DNA of 64,000 nt from Pseudomicrostroma phylloplanum. Its lineage: Eukaryota; Basidiomycota; Exobasidiomycetes; Microstromatales. This document shows, piece by piece, positions 9,714 to 20,442 of the stretch (within the stretch, counting starts at the first letter, position 1; the number at the start of each line of letters is the position of its first letter). The position numbers and the translations under genes are program-made. The stretch spans positions 372,001-436,000 of the forward strand of contig BCHS01000006.1 of NCBI GenBank assembly GCA_039545275.1, written 5' to 3'. The notes below the pieces were generated by a model, which was given only the letters and a program-made list of their open reading frames with translations, was not told the origin of the DNA and searched no databases.

Positions 9714-12700
9714 CTACGTCTGCCGCTCTATCATGGCTCTCCGCTTTCTCCTAAAATCCTCCAAGAACTCCGCTTCGTTTCTTGGAGGGTGCAGCTCACG
9801 CACGCTAGCTGCTGAGTGGCCCCTCCCTAGCATCGTTCGCCGCAATGGTACTACATCTTCTCCTTGCTTTGGCAACGTAGACGCAACGGGGCATACAGAT
9901 GTGGAGGCTCGTAGGGAGAGGCTCGCATGAGGTTCGGGGTGCGCCTCTGCCTGCTCATCTCCTCGCCTCTCTGCCTGCTCATCTCCTCGCCTCTCTGCCT
10001 CAATTCCACTCCCCACAATGGACAGGGACGGTAGTGAGGGCGCTCCGATGCCTGTCCCCGTTCCCCGAGCAGTTGCGCGTTGTGAAGCTGTTTCGTGCTG
10101 TGCCTCATGCGATGTGAGACTGAAAGTGTTCTCCTTGTAGTCACCCCCTCTGTCTGAAGAGGCAGACGAGGAGGCCACTGTTGAGCGGCGGTACGATGCG
10201 AGCCGGTCGATTCGCTCATCGGTCTGTGGAATGGTCTTGCGCGAAGAGGATTGTTGATGTGCCCTGGAGCTAAGAGAGACACTGGCAGCATCATTGCCCG
10301 TCCTGCCTTTGGCCAAGTCTGCTTCGGATGATCTTGATGGCATCTTCCTGAAGCGCTCAGCAGCCGCTGTGTTACCGCTCCATGCGAAATTGGCCTCCGA
10401 GCGGGGTCTCGGCGTAAATGTCCTTGATGAGGGACGCCCAACCTCCAGCACTTCACTGCGAGCTTTTTGTATCGCTTCGAGGCTTCTAGACGATTCTCCT
10501 ACCCCTGATTCGCCTCCCAAGAGCGGACTGGAGCTGCGTTGGTGGCCGTTTCCGCTGCTTCTGCGAGATTTGATTAGAAAAGGACTCTGTATCCTGAATG
10601 AGTGTCGGCGCAAGCGAGTCATTGACGGACCTCCGAAGCGAGCAGCCGCCTTGGCCGCACGTTGAGCTTTGCCACTGTCGATCCAGTGATAGAACGCCTT
10701 GCGGATGAGGCGATGGCCATCAATTTGCACGGCTTGCCTTCTGAACACAGCGCCTGGGAGTACCTCCCGCCACTTTCTTAAAGCGCATCTTTTCAAGCGT
10801 GAATGGTCGAAGCGTATCGCAGGGAAGGACGTCGTTCTGTACAGCCAGACGTTTAGCACGCGTGACTTCGCGTCTGCTTGTCGCTGTAGGGCCACTTCGT
10901 ATTCAAGACCACGCAGACTCTGTTCTCTCCAGTTGTCATACCACATGACAAAAGCGTGTGATCGGATGGAGTTTTCCTTCGAAGCGACGAAGCGAGCTGC
11001 TCTCTCGTGCAACGAGCGTGCTCTGCGAAACCTGAGCGACCAGCGAAGGAGATTGCGCCGCATTGCTTCCTCGATCTTGACGTCTCGAAAGCTTTGGCCC
11101 AGCTGTTGCAGATCTTCGACCCGTCTCTTTGTACGAAACCATTGTTGTAAGGCCTGCAAGGCGATTCTCATATCGTGAGCTTCTGCCACCTCGATCAGTA
11201 CGGAACGTCGTTCGATGACGCGCTGCGTCCAATGCTGCAACGTCTGCCTCTCAATACGCAGGGTTGTCATGCACTGCAGGCGAGCGACCCCAAGTCTGTC
11301 GACGCTCTGCTGCGTGGCTCGTGCCCGCCAGAGCGAGGAAGCGCGCTTGAGTAGAAGGACAGCCTGTTTGTCACAGAAAGCCTGCAGCTTGAGGGATCTG
11401 ACCTTTGCCCTCATGCGAATGAAGGTACGCTTCAACAAGGACTCTTCTTCGCTTGCAGCAGCTTGCTGTGTCCTTCGCAACTGATGACGTTTCGCGCTTA
11501 TCCACTTTCGAAGAGCGCCACTCTGTACGTCACGAGCTTTCATGGCAGTTGCTCGAGCGTTGAGTTCTCGACGATTGAGTATCACTGTCCTCCAGTGCGA
11601 TGAATATCTAGAGAGGATGTTGCGGTCGCTTGCAGCCGCGAAGGTGTGAGCAATTCCAGACAATGCAACTACCTTTCGTTTGTAGACAGACTGCCACTGC
11701 GCAAAACAAGCCTTTCTCATGCGTCCGTCGTGGACGCTCTGAAAGAGGCTAGCTCGGCCCTCTTGGCGCCAGGTCGCCAGAGTATGACTGAGCTTCTTTC
11801 TGTCGGAGCCCTGCCGAAAATTGATGGCTTGATAGTCGCGCTTCTTCGCATATTGCATCGCAAGGATCCATCGGCCCAGTGCCTTACTCTGCGTTGACTT
11901 GTTGCGCCGCCGATCAGCTTGTAGCTGACGCCTCTTGGTCAGTCCCATTTCTGACAGACGCTGCAGCCATGTCTGCAGGACGTTTCTGTGAAGACGGTGA
12001 GTAGAGTACGCTCGTTCCATCGTCGTAAGAGACGCTCTCTTCTTCCACATCAGCAACAGCTGTCTTAGCTGTTGTTCGGCGTGCTTGTCCTTCCACTCGT
12101 CTAGCAATCCCATGAGCTTCGTCCATATCCTCCACTTTTCGAAGGCCATTCTCTCCAAAGAGAACTTCCTGGCTGCGAGTATTCTTTGCTCTTGTCCTCC
12201 TAGCGTTTGAGCAACATCGAACTTGAGGCGCCAGAGGAAGAAGGCTCCCCCGAGCAGATGCCCGTACCGGAAAGTCGCTGAGCGCCTGTCGAGAAGCCTC
12301 GCCCTCCACCGCTGCCACATTCCTTGTTCTTCACGGCGCTGACGCTTCTCCTTGATGACAGTGTAACTCTCTCGCATTTGAATCTTTCTACCCTCCCACC
12401 GCTGCGTCCGTGTCGTCTTGGCCAATCTTCGCCACTTTCTCCAAGCGGAAAGCTGGCATCGCACAGCATCGGCTCTCAGGGCCATGTGCTCGACAACCCT
12501 GTCGGTCAAAGCGAAAGATTTCCAAAGATGAAGCATCCTCGAAAGAAGAGCCTGTGTTTTGAACTGTTTAGCCTTGTGCTCCTGCATAGCCTGCCTGTCG
12601 TAGAGTTCACGCCACCATCCAAAACAGGCAGCAAGGAGGTGATCTTCGTAATGCTTCTGCGCGAGCCTCGCACTCCCTACCCAGGCTACCTCTTCGCTCT

Positions 12701-13844
12701 CTTCAGCTTTGCGGTAGACTGCCTCGCGAAGAGATTCTCGAGAGGATCTGACCGCCGAGAGGACATCCCTAGCCGGACTACGAGAGGGCAGTTGAGACAT
12801 TTGCTGAGATCGAAACGGTAGGGCTACCGGGGAGACCGAGAAAAACTGTCCAGCTACGCTCTCTTCAAGGCTGGCTTGGCTTTGGCCCCGAGCTGAGGGA
12901 AGGGCGTTTTCCTGTCGCAGACGTAGGTCAGACTGCAAGAGTAGACTGAGCCTTGCTGGCTGTCCTTCCTCCTCATCCGGTGCTCGAGCCTTCTCTCTTG
13001 CTCTCGGCGTCAGGGCGGCCGACTGCCCAACAGCTTGTAGAGCTAATCCCCCGGCTTGACGCGTCAGTGTAGCCATACGAGCTTGCAAAACCAAGAGGTC
13101 ACCCTTGTGTGCGTTGGACCTCAAAGGTACAGCAGATACAGCGGGGTCTGGAGGAGGAGTTGATTGACCAACCTCAGCACCTACTGTTGTCAAGCTGGAG
13201 GTTGCGCTGCTCTGCCTGCGTTGGTCCCAGAAGTCGTCCTCACCGTCTGACTCGCTGGAACAATCAGCGTTGCTGCCCTCACTCTGACTTACGTCTTGCG
13301 ACCATTCCTCCTGCATAGGGTGACTTGGACTGTTGCGATACGTCCAGTTGGTGCCAGCCTCGCGCGAGAGAGCACGAGAGAGACTATCACTCTCTACCTG
13401 CGCCTCGGTCACGATTGAGGATGCTGTCAGATCTGCCTCGCGGAGGTCCAATCCTATTTCGACTCTCACGACATCCCACCTCTCGCTCCAGTCTCTGCCT
13501 CTGACCTTGACTAAGCTTAGTAGACAGTTCCAAAGATGAGCGTCCCTGACGTCATTGATGCCTGGCCATTTCCCGCGTACCCGCTGGTAAACGGTCTTAA
13601 GTGAGGCGAAGGAGTCGTCTCCGGGTGACAGAGAGGCTACGACTTGGTCGAAAAAGGCCACGTCATCTCCGGCTAGCGTTGAGAAGGTGGTAGCTATGGA
13701 GCGAGAAGAGGAGTTGGACACCGCCGAGGGGGCGGTGAGGCTGCCGCGAGGGTGGAATCGGGAGGGATTCTCGGCGGAAGAAGAGGTGATGGAAGCGACT
13801 TCGTCGTCGTCTGAGTCGCTGCCATCGCTATCTGGCGCCCGCAT
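9714..13844 (-). CDS. SFI1: SFI1-like spindle pole body/centrosome protein
   Basis: A single exon of 1376 codons. Residues ~400-1080 hold many degenerate repeats of ~30-35 residues built around a conserved tryptophan (FGWWRELYDRQ, LHLWKSF, LSAWRKWRRL, FEKWRIWTK, LATWRQEG, FYHWIDSG). This is the Sfi1 repeat, a long helix in which each unit binds one centrin (Cdc31). In yeast Sfi1 forms the half-bridge of the spindle pole body and directs its duplication. The N-terminal 400 residues are acidic and Ser-rich; a conserved-looking helical segment sits at ~65-135. The C-terminal ~300 residues are disordered, Ser/Arg-rich and likely a phosphorylation platform. A perfect 8-residue tandem (AERRGDEQ) near the C-terminus comes from a 24-bp repeat. 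It converges on the twinfilin fusion gene with only 158 bp between stops. Confidence 0.88.
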   Translation of the reverse strand: MRAPDSDGSDSDDDEVASITSSSAENPSRFHPRGSLTAPSAVSNSSSRSIATTFSTLAGDDVAFFDQVVASLSPGDDSFASLKTVYQRVRGKWPGINDVRDAHLWNCLLSLVKVRGRDWSERWDVVRVEIGLDLREADLTASSIVTEAQVESDSLSRALSREAGTNWTYRNSPSHPMQEEWSQDVSQSEGSNADCSSESDGEDDFWDQRRQSSATSSLTTVGAEVGQSTPPPDPAVSAVPLRSNAHKGDLLVLQARMATLTRQAGGLALQAVGQSAALTPRAREKARAPDEEEGQPARLSLLLQSDLRLRQENALPSARGQSQASLEESVAGQFFSVSPVALPFRSQQMSQLPSRSPARDVLSAVRSSRESLREAVYRKAEESEEVAWVGSARLAQKHYEDHLLAACFGWWRELYDRQAMQEHKAKQFKTQALLSRMLHLWKSFALTDRVVEHMALRADAVRCQLSAWRKWRRLAKTTRTQRWEGRKIQMRESYTVIKEKRQRREEQGMWQRWRARLLDRRSATFRYGHLLGGAFFLWRLKFDVAQTLGGQEQRILAARKFSLERMAFEKWRIWTKLMGLLDEWKDKHAEQQLRQLLLMWKKRASLTTMERAYSTHRLHRNVLQTWLQRLSEMGLTKRRQLQADRRRNKSTQSKALGRWILAMQYAKKRDYQAINFRQGSDRKKLSHTLATWRQEGRASLFQSVHDGRMRKACFAQWQSVYKRKVVALSGIAHTFAAASDRNILSRYSSHWRTVILNRRELNARATAMKARDVQSGALRKWISAKRHQLRRTQQAAASEEESLLKRTFIRMRAKVRSLKLQAFCDKQAVLLLKRASSLWRARATQQSVDRLGVARLQCMTTLRIERQTLQHWTQRVIERRSVLIEVAEAHDMRIALQALQQWFRTKRRVEDLQQLGQSFRDVKIEEAMRRNLLRWSLRFRRARSLHERAARFVASKENSIRSHAFVMWYDNWREQSLRGLEYEVALQRQADAKSRVLNVWLYRTTSFPAIRFDHSRLKRCALRKWREVLPGAVFRRQAVQIDGHRLIRKAFYHWIDSGKAQRAAKAAARFGGPSMTRLRRHSFRIQSPFLIKSRRSSGNGHQRSSSPLLGGESGVGESSRSLEAIQKARSEVLEVGRPSSRTFTPRPRSEANFAWSGNTAAAERFRKMPSRSSEADLAKGRTGNDAASVSLSSRAHQQSSSRKTIPQTDERIDRLASYRRSTVASSSASSDRGGDYKENTFSLTSHEAQHETASQRATARGTGTGIGAPSLPSLSIVGSGIEAERRGDEQAERRGDEQAEAHPEPHASLSLRASTSVCPVASTLPKQGEDVVPLRRTMLGRGHSAASVRELHPPRNEAEFLEDFRRKRRAMIERQT
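9944..10002. repeat. 24-bp coding minisatellite in SFI1
   Basis: Two exact 24-bp units plus part of a third, encoding AERRGDEQ twice and then AE in the disordered C-terminal tail of SFI1. The unit is a multiple of three, so copy-number change would keep the frame. Confidence 0.85.
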
Positions 13845-14104
13845 AGCCGAGGACGGCAGGCATGGAGGTCAAGGGAGGGGAGAGGAGGTGTAGCCATCGA
13901 TGTGAGTGACGACGTTCCGACGGAGTGTTGGTCGTGAGCCAGACGCGTTGGCCAGGCGCATGGCCCTTTCCACCGCGCACAGACGAAGGCAGGCGGCCCA
14001 AGCGACGCCCTTGGTCCCTTGCCAGCTTCCCGAGGAGCGGCGGCTACCTACCACATGCCCCCTCTACAGGTCACTCCATTGCACCATCCCCGTCCATTTT
14101 CAGC

Positions 14105-15338
14105 ATGTTGGCCTCTCTGAAGAGGTGTAGCATACCCGCCGTAGCCACACTGGCTCTCCTCGCCGCTACCCTTACCTCGGCCTCACCGTCAAGGTCCCTG
14201 CTGGCGGTCGCCGAAGGCAACAATGGCATCATGCCCTTCGACACTGCCACTTACAACAAGATCGTCAATGCCGGAGCGGAAGAATTCCGATCAGACCACT
14301 CCCTCATCGTCTTGTTGACTGCCAACAGGACTCCCGGAGTAGACTGCGGGCCTTGCAAGCAGTTTCAGCCTGGTTACGACGAGGTAGCTGCCGCATGGCG
14401 AAAGAAGGCAAAGGGATGGTCGCAAGGGCAGGCAGGTCACTACTTTGCTCAGGTCGAATTCAACGAGGGAAGAGAGATTTTCCAACAGGTGCGTTTAAAG
14501 GCCATGTCGGCCGCAACGTGAGGCTTGGTAGCCATACTCACACCCTTTCACTCCCTCTGCCTCCTCAGCTCGAGCTGAACTACGCCCCAGTCGTCCTATT
14601 CATCCCAAAGGGAGCCCCAGCCTCGAAAGCTATCAAGTTCCAATTCGAGCGACACGGCTTCACAGTCGACGCATTCTCCAATTGGGCCTCTGAGCTCATG
14701 GGTACTCCAACTGGCTACCGCAAGCCCTTTCCCTGGAGGTCTGTCCTGATCTTCTCCGCTGCCGCACTGGTCACTACCGGCGCAGCTCTATTTGCCATTG
14801 CAAAGCTCAGCGCTTTCCTCGAAGCGCGCAGCTCTGAAGGAGAGAAGACCAATCTTTGGAAACTGATATGCTCATCGGTCATTCAGGCAGGTAGCTTGGG
14901 CTTGATCGTCATCTGCTGCGCTGGCTACATGTGGAATATCATTCGGGGATCGCCCTTCGTGCAGGTGCAGGGAGACGGTAAGATCGAGTACTTCTCCAGG
15001 CAATTTCAGCACCAACTGGCCGTGGAGACGCTCATTGTTGCCGCCCTCTGTGAGTACAATGATTGCCGGGAACACATACTTGCGCGCTAATTCCGATGTA
15101 CTGATTGCTGCTACGCCTGTTCTTTGACAACCGGGCTTCCTCTTTCCACGTCTTCACAGACAGTGTTCTGGCGTTTTCAGTCGTAGCTCTCATCCTATTG
15201 GTCCCCAAGCAAAGGGACCCGACAAAGCAGCGGGCAGGCGTGTATGTGTGGAGCCTCATTCTCCTCGCGGGCATCAGCGTCCTCTTTGCTGTATTCAGGA
15301 TCAAGAACCCCTCGTACCCCTTCAGGCTATTCTTATAG
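14105..15338 (+). CDS. OST3: Oligosaccharyltransferase thioredoxin-fold subunit OST3/OST6
   Basis: Exons 14105-14488, 14569-15049 and 15160-15338 (introns 80 and 110 nt) give 347 residues. A signal peptide (residues 1-~26, ending ..LTSASPS) leads to a lumenal thioredoxin-like domain with a CGPC redox motif at C81 and C84. Four membrane helices follow: at ~210 (SVLIFSAAALVTTGAALFAI), ~255 (AGSLGLIVICCAGYMW), ~300 and the last exon (LILLAGISVLFAVFRI). Ost3/Ost6 join the ER oligosaccharyltransferase complex and hold acceptor proteins by transient mixed disulfides, so that hindered Asn sites are glycosylated. Both junctions keep phase (0 and 1), and the second rejoins a helix (AALY|SVLAFSVV). The start at 14105 places the signal peptide at the N-terminus. 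It is divergent from SFI1, with ~260 bp between starts. Confidence 0.94.
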
Positions 15339-15903
15339 CACTGCTGGCAAGCTCGGTCACAGCGTCGAACTACGGCGGTGTTGAACGAGGGAAGCGATGC
15401 GATGCGATGCGATGAGATGAGATGAGATGAGATGAGATGAGATGAGGGGCAGGCATACTGTACATAGAGCCAGCACCGGCGCGGAAGAGACTGTCGGTAA
15501 TGCATAATACTGCGTGATCACCGAACACATGTCTGATCTGGACAGATTCGACCACGTGTGAGTAACTCCCTTAGCGCTTCAGGTCCGCTAGAAGAGCCAT
15601 TTGATAGACAAGGGCGTCGTAGATAGAGCTGCCTTAACAGGATGCGAGGTGAAAGCAACCTGCCCAGGCGAGGAAAGAAGGGGAGACGGGTGATTGTCTG
15701 TGGCCTTCAATGATTTGCTCGTGGTTCTGAGAAATTGATTGAGAGGGTAAGGTATGCACGTGCTGCTGATGAGCATGAATGCAAGAGAATGTGAAGGGAA
15801 TCAGTGGCCGAAGGTAGTCGTGGACTTGTTTGCGGGGGATGCTGGAGGAATAGGAACTAAATACAATGACTGTGCGTGGTAGAGGAGCAAGCCAATGCCC
15901 GCT
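15339..15903. other. Convergent intergenic region between OST3 and ARL1
   Basis: The 3' flanks of two convergent genes, 565 bp. I see no coding potential beyond short frames; a pentanucleotide array lies at 15396-15445. Confidence 0.55.
15396..15445. repeat. GATGC/GATGA pentanucleotide array
   Basis: Three copies of GATGC followed by seven perfect copies of GATGA, 58 bp downstream of the OST3 stop. The switch from one unit to a one-base variant suggests slippage after a point mutation. Confidence 0.9.
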
Positions 15904-16619
15904 TCATTTTGTTGTAATCGAACTGACTAGCCTGGTATGACAAGAGGCCTCTTCTGGCGTCAGGTGCTGCGTTACACCTCGTCGACGTGGCTGCCTCAAA
16001 GCCTACTCACCAGTCCATCCCCTCGTCGAGCCCCTCGCCTTTGGTTGCCACACTCTTGACAATGGTCCACTCCCTGTCCTTGAGATCCGTCAGACCGAGC
16101 TTCTCGCTGATTTCTGCTGCGCTGGCTGCCCCCGGCACGTCTTGCTTGTTGGCAAAAATGAGTAGCTTCGAGGCTTTGAGCTCTTCTTCATTCAGCAGCG
16201 AGTGGAGCTCGGACCTTGAGAGGGCAAGACGGGCGTGGTCTGAGGAGTCGATCACATAGATGACGGCTGGCGATGGCAAAGGGTACAAGTGCAGTCAGTA
16301 CAACGAGGGCACTTCGATAGCGCATGTGCACCGCTGCAGTCGTGTCTTCACCCTTTGTTCCTCCATAGTAGCACCTCCAATATGGCCTTATACTCGTCTG
16401 TCCCCCTAGATCCCAGACCTGAAACTTGATATTCTTGTAATCGAGCGTCTCTACGTTGAAGCCAATGGTGGGAATTGTGGACACGACGTCTCCGATCTGC
16501 AAGCGGTAGAGGATGGTGGTCTTGCCTGCCGAGTCGAGGCCGAGCATGAGTATCCTGATGTCCTCCTCCTTTGACCAAAAGGCGAGACGGTTGAAGAGGG
16601 AGGAGAATGTCAGACCCAT
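15904..16619 (-). CDS. ARL1: ARF-like small GTPase ARL1
   Basis: Exons 16352-16619, 16011-16266 and 15904-15931 (introns 85 and 79 nt) give 183 residues, the normal ARL1 length. Gly2 is present for N-myristoylation (MGLTFSS). The GTPase motifs are G1 GLDSAGKT (Ser where most ARFs have Gly), switch [12 protein letters not shown]3 WDLGGQ, G4 NKQD and G5 SATKGEG-like ([15 protein letters not shown]). [10 protein letters not shown] is characteristic of ARL1. Arl1 acts at the trans-Golgi, where it recruits GRIP-domain golgins. The last exon is only 28 nt; it completes WLV and adds a short tail before TGA. Both introns restore family sequence exactly ([17 protein letters not shown] and MDW|LV). It is divergent from the septin gene, with 268 bp between starts. 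Confidence 0.94.
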
Positions 16620-16887
16620 TGTGGCGTGTATGGCCAATGGGTGAGGGTGAAGGGTGGTGGTAGTGGCCAGATGGTGAGTGTGTGGGTGTGAGAGCGGGCC
16701 GGCGGAGCGGAAAGGGACGATCAACAATGGGAGGGACTCGAGCTGACGGCCTGTGCGCGATGGGCATTGCAGGGCGTGTGTGCTTGTGTTCCTTTGCTGG
16801 TAGCCACTCTAGACTACCACCACCACGTCCAGCATCACACCCTGCCATCCTCACACCCACATACCCACACCCACTCCTGCACACCAC
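16620..16887. promoter_or_regulatory. Divergent promoter of ARL1 and CDC12
   Basis: 268 bp between two divergent ATGs. It is rich in short CA/CCA and GT/GGT stretches on the plus strand (for example CACACCCAC repeats around 16850-16875). Regulatory sites of both genes must lie here or in the first introns. Confidence 0.6.
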
Positions 16888-18345
16888 ATGGCACATCACA
16901 ACGCAATGGGCGTCGGCATCGCCAATCTGCCCAACCAGGTGAGTCGTAGAGGAACGCAACCCCTGTCCTTTCCCCACACCCGCCAACTGCTCCTCTTCGC
17001 TCACACCTCCAACCTACCAGATCCATCGCATCGTCACCAAGAATGGAGGTCACTTCACACTCATGGTCGTCGGAGAGAGTGGACTTGGAAAGACGACTCG
17101 TGAGTGCTCAGAGGGCTTCACCAATCCCTCTTTCTCCCCCCCCTCTCTCTCTCTGCCCCTCTCCCTCTTCTCTCCATAGGGGCACAAAGGCGTTGATCAC
17201 TAAAGGCCCATTTGCCCCTTCCTGTCACAGTCATCAACACTCTCTTCTCGACAGAGCTCTCTGCCGGCAAGGATATCGCTCGCAGACATGCAAAGCAGCT
17301 AGACAAGACAATCGAGATTGACATTATCAAGGCAGAGCTGGAGGAAAAGCAATTCAAGTGCAAGTTGACCGTCATCGATTGTCCTGGCTTCGGAGACTAT
17401 GTGAGTGGGGGAATACATCACGCACCTCAGGCATAGCTACAGATGCCGACAGCTGACTCTAGCTCTCTTCCCTCTCTCGCTCGAAAATCTTTCCAGGTCA
17501 ACAATCGCGATTCATGGGTTCCCATCGTCGACTTCATCGACGACCAACACGAGGCATACATGCGTCAGGAGCAGCAGCCTGAGCGAAAGGAAAAGACTGA
17601 CCTCAGAGTTCACGCATGCCTCTACTTCATTCGAGCTACCGGCCACACTCTGAAGCCTCTCGACATTGAGATGATGAAGAAGTTGGGTACTCGATGCAAT
17701 TTGATCCCCGTCATTGCCAAGGCCGACACGCTCAGCCCCAAGGACCTCGTCATCTTCAAGCAACGAATCCGTGAGGTCATCGCTGTGCAAAACATCAAGG
17801 TGTACACCCCTCCGATTGAGACTGACGATGAGGCGTCTGCTGAGCACGCCAAGAGCCTCATGGCAGCCATGCCATTCTCCATCATTGGTTCGACTCAAGA
17901 CGTGGTGACCAGCGATGGCCGAACGGTCAAGGGCAGGCAGTACCTATGGGGCGTTGCAGAGGTCGAGAACGAAGAGCACTGTGACTTCAAGAAGCTGCGT
18001 TCCCTCCTCATCCGAACTCACATGCTCGACTTGATCTCCACGACGGAGGAAGGCCATTACGAGGCGTACCGTCAGACACAGATGGAGACTCGCAAGTTCG
18101 GAGAGCCAAAGGTGAAGAAGCTCGGCAACCCCAAGTTCAAGGAGGAAGAGGAGGCTTTGAGGAGGAGGTTCACCGAACAAGTCAAGCTGGAGGAGGCACG
18201 CTTCAGGCAGTGGGAGCAACACCTCATCGCTGAGAGGGACAGGCTGAACAAAGATCTAGAACAGGCCCACGGCTCGATCAAGGCTCTAGAAGCGGAGTTG
18301 GACGCCATGCAAGGAGGATATGGCAGAGCCACTCAGAGACGATGA
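16888..18345 (+). CDS. CDC12: Septin, CDC12 group
   Basis: Exons 16888-16938, 17021-17099, 17231-17400 and 17497-18345 (introns 82, 131 and 96 nt) give 382 residues. The protein opens with VGIANLPNQ, then the P-loop GESGLGKTT (~35-43), G3 as DCPGFGDY (Cys replaces the common Thr), and DFIDDQHEAYMRQEQQP. After these come G4 AKAD (~174), the septin unique element (KGRQYLWGVAEVENEEHCDF) and a C-terminal coiled coil (~320-375). The motif order and the DDQHEAYMRQEQQ stretch match fungal Cdc12/AspC rather than Cdc3, Cdc10 or Cdc11. Septins build hetero-oligomeric filaments at the bud neck or septum. The first exon has only 17 codons, and intron 2 interrupts the P-loop region (GKTT|LINTLF). Confidence 0.93.
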
Positions 18346-18718
18346 GCATATGAGCAGGGTAGGGATGCAGGGAACAGCTGAGGGCCTCCGATACCCAGAA
18401 GCTATTGCGACAAAGCCTTCTTTTTCGTCCTTGTGAACGAAACATGTCATCATGTCCATACAATGTCTTTCTATACTCACCTTCTGAGCGACGACCTGTT
18501 GACGACGCTCTCATCTTGCGGAGGGACAACACATTCATCCTCCAGGCATTTATTCCGAAGTCGGTCAACGGCGATAGGGCCCTCGTGCTCGAAAGGGATC
18601 ACGCTTCCTGCGGCCTGAGCGGAGTCATTGCGCAGAGGCGAAAAGTCGATATGCTCAGGGCAAAGGTCAATGGAATTAGGTAGAGCGATGAAGTGGTGGG
18701 GTAAAGGGGCAAAGGAGA
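18346..18718. other. Convergent intergenic region after CDC12
   Basis: 373 bp between two convergent stop codons. Short frames only; I see no feature I can support. Confidence 0.5.
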
Positions 18719-20442
18719 TCACGCAGCATGAGACAATTGACGCGGCAACCGCACCGTAAAGATGAGGTAGGCACAGACCTGGGCGACCAGAGAGATAGCG
18801 AGCAACGCGCGCATCCTTTCTTCGCCTCCGGCTCTTTCGTCCCGCTCTCGATGCGGGATGGCGGCTACGTGCTCGCCACCCGCAACGTCTAGCAAGACTG
18901 CCAGTCGCTCCTGCACATCATCATTATCTGCAGTGACGGCTTGCAGCAGGCTCGTCGCGTCCGGGCAAGCTGACAGTGATAAGGCCGGCGAGGTGGACAA
19001 AGGCTTCCACTTGAGGTGAGAGGCGCGTTCGTCCGTGAACCTCACTACTCCTTCATAGACCTTCTCGGTATCCAATCTTAACTTCATCCGCTTTCCGGCG
19101 CCACACAGAGTCCGCGCTACTATGAGGTCCCACACCAGCATTGAAGTTGCCTGGTGTGGATTATCGTCCCCAGGTGTCGACAGAGGGAGGCGCGCGGCCA
19201 GGCCGACGAGGTTCATTGGTTCCCACACTTGATTGCGTGCCTCTGTTGCAAGTCGCTTCTCAGCTTCCGTCGCGAGCAAAGCACGCAGAAACCTGAGGGT
19301 GGGGAGGAGCTTTTGGTAGACTGCAAAATTGTACAAGAAGCGACCGAGACGCATGTCGGGTCAGTACATCTCGCCGAGACTCGCTCTCGTTCTGCACTCT
19401 TTGACCCACCGTACGGATAATTCCCTTTGTCGAAAGCCTCCAGATCCTCGATGATGTCTGCTAAGCAAATATAGCTCAACCTTTTCTCGCTTGTGTCGAC
19501 CGTAGCCGCTATGTAGTCTCTGTTTAGAGGGTTCCACGTCATACTCAAGGCTAGCAGCCCGTCGCGGAGCCTGAAGTCTACACCATGAGTGAGTAGAGAG
19601 GTTCGTAGTAGTTGGGCAGCCGAGAACGGGCTACCGCTCATACACTTCAGGATTGAGTCGAATGGGAGCTCCAGGGAGGCGTCAAAATCGTCGCGGCCCT
19701 CGCTGGCATCGTTATCCAGATCCTCGTCAGCGTCGTTCGCCAGATCCTCGTCAGCGTCGTTCGCCAGATCCTCGTCAGCGTCGTTCGCCAGATCCTCGAC
19801 GCTGTCTTCATCCAACCAATCGCTTTCGTCCTTGATGCAGGCTGCCGCCACCGGGGGACATTCCTCCTTCTGAAGGGCAGTCTTCGGCCACAAAGCAAGA
19901 ATTAGGGCAGGCGCCAGAAGATACCACAACTTGCTTTGCATCTTAGTTTGCCACTGATTTCGCCAAGCAGCTAAGGCGCCACTAGCATCTACGTCTCTCA
20001 CCTTGTCCGCGATTACCCTGTAAATCGACTTGCACCTGCTGAGTAGCCTCTTCGGGATATATCGCAACCTCATGATGAGACCTTTGAATCTTTTCGAAGC
20101 CGCGCTTGTGAAGCAGGCAGGGCTCAAACGCTTGTACATTTGCGCTCTCCTGTAAGTCCTCCTCACTCGCCGTGGGGTGAGGGAGCTCATTGGTTTGGCT
20201 GTGGTCGAGAAAGCGCGTTGAGAAAACGACAACAGAACGTATCGTACGCTTGAAGGGTTGAGATGGCCTTCGTTCAAGGTCCGTTGAGCGGTAGCGGCGA
20301 ACACGCTGGCTATGGGCGTTGAGCTCACATTGAAGGCCAGCATGCCCCGAGAGAAGGGTACCGCTGCCCGTGAGCGCCTGATCAGCCGCCTGCTCGATGA
20401 GCTACACACGTACAAAGCCCCTCGGGCTGCTGGAATCTGCAT
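18719..20442 (-). CDS. Predicted mitochondrial membrane protein of unknown function
   Basis: Exons 19410-20442 and 18719-19320 (intron 89 nt, with branch CTGAC and acceptor TTTTGCAG) give 544 residues. I do not recognise the family. The N-terminal ~110 residues are basic, Ser/Ala-rich and nearly free of acidic residues, with RAFSTTAK, which fits a mitochondrial presequence cleavage site. A likely membrane helix follows at ~182-198 (WYLLAPALILALW), then an acidic segment with three exact copies of ANDADEDL. The following ~270 residues look globular (LADIIEDLEAFDKGNYPY, then LLPTLRFLRALLATEAEKR). A second helix ends the protein (LLAISLVAQVCAYLIFTV). Two helices and a presequence suggest an inner-membrane protein with a domain between them. 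The start at 20442 is the first ATG in frame. Confidence 0.72.
19715..19800. repeat. 24-bp coding minisatellite (ANDADEDL repeat)
   Basis: At least three exact 24-bp units with a degenerate fourth, coding for acidic ANDADEDL repeats on the minus strand. The unit length equals that of the repeat in SFI1, but the sequences differ. Confidence 0.88.
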
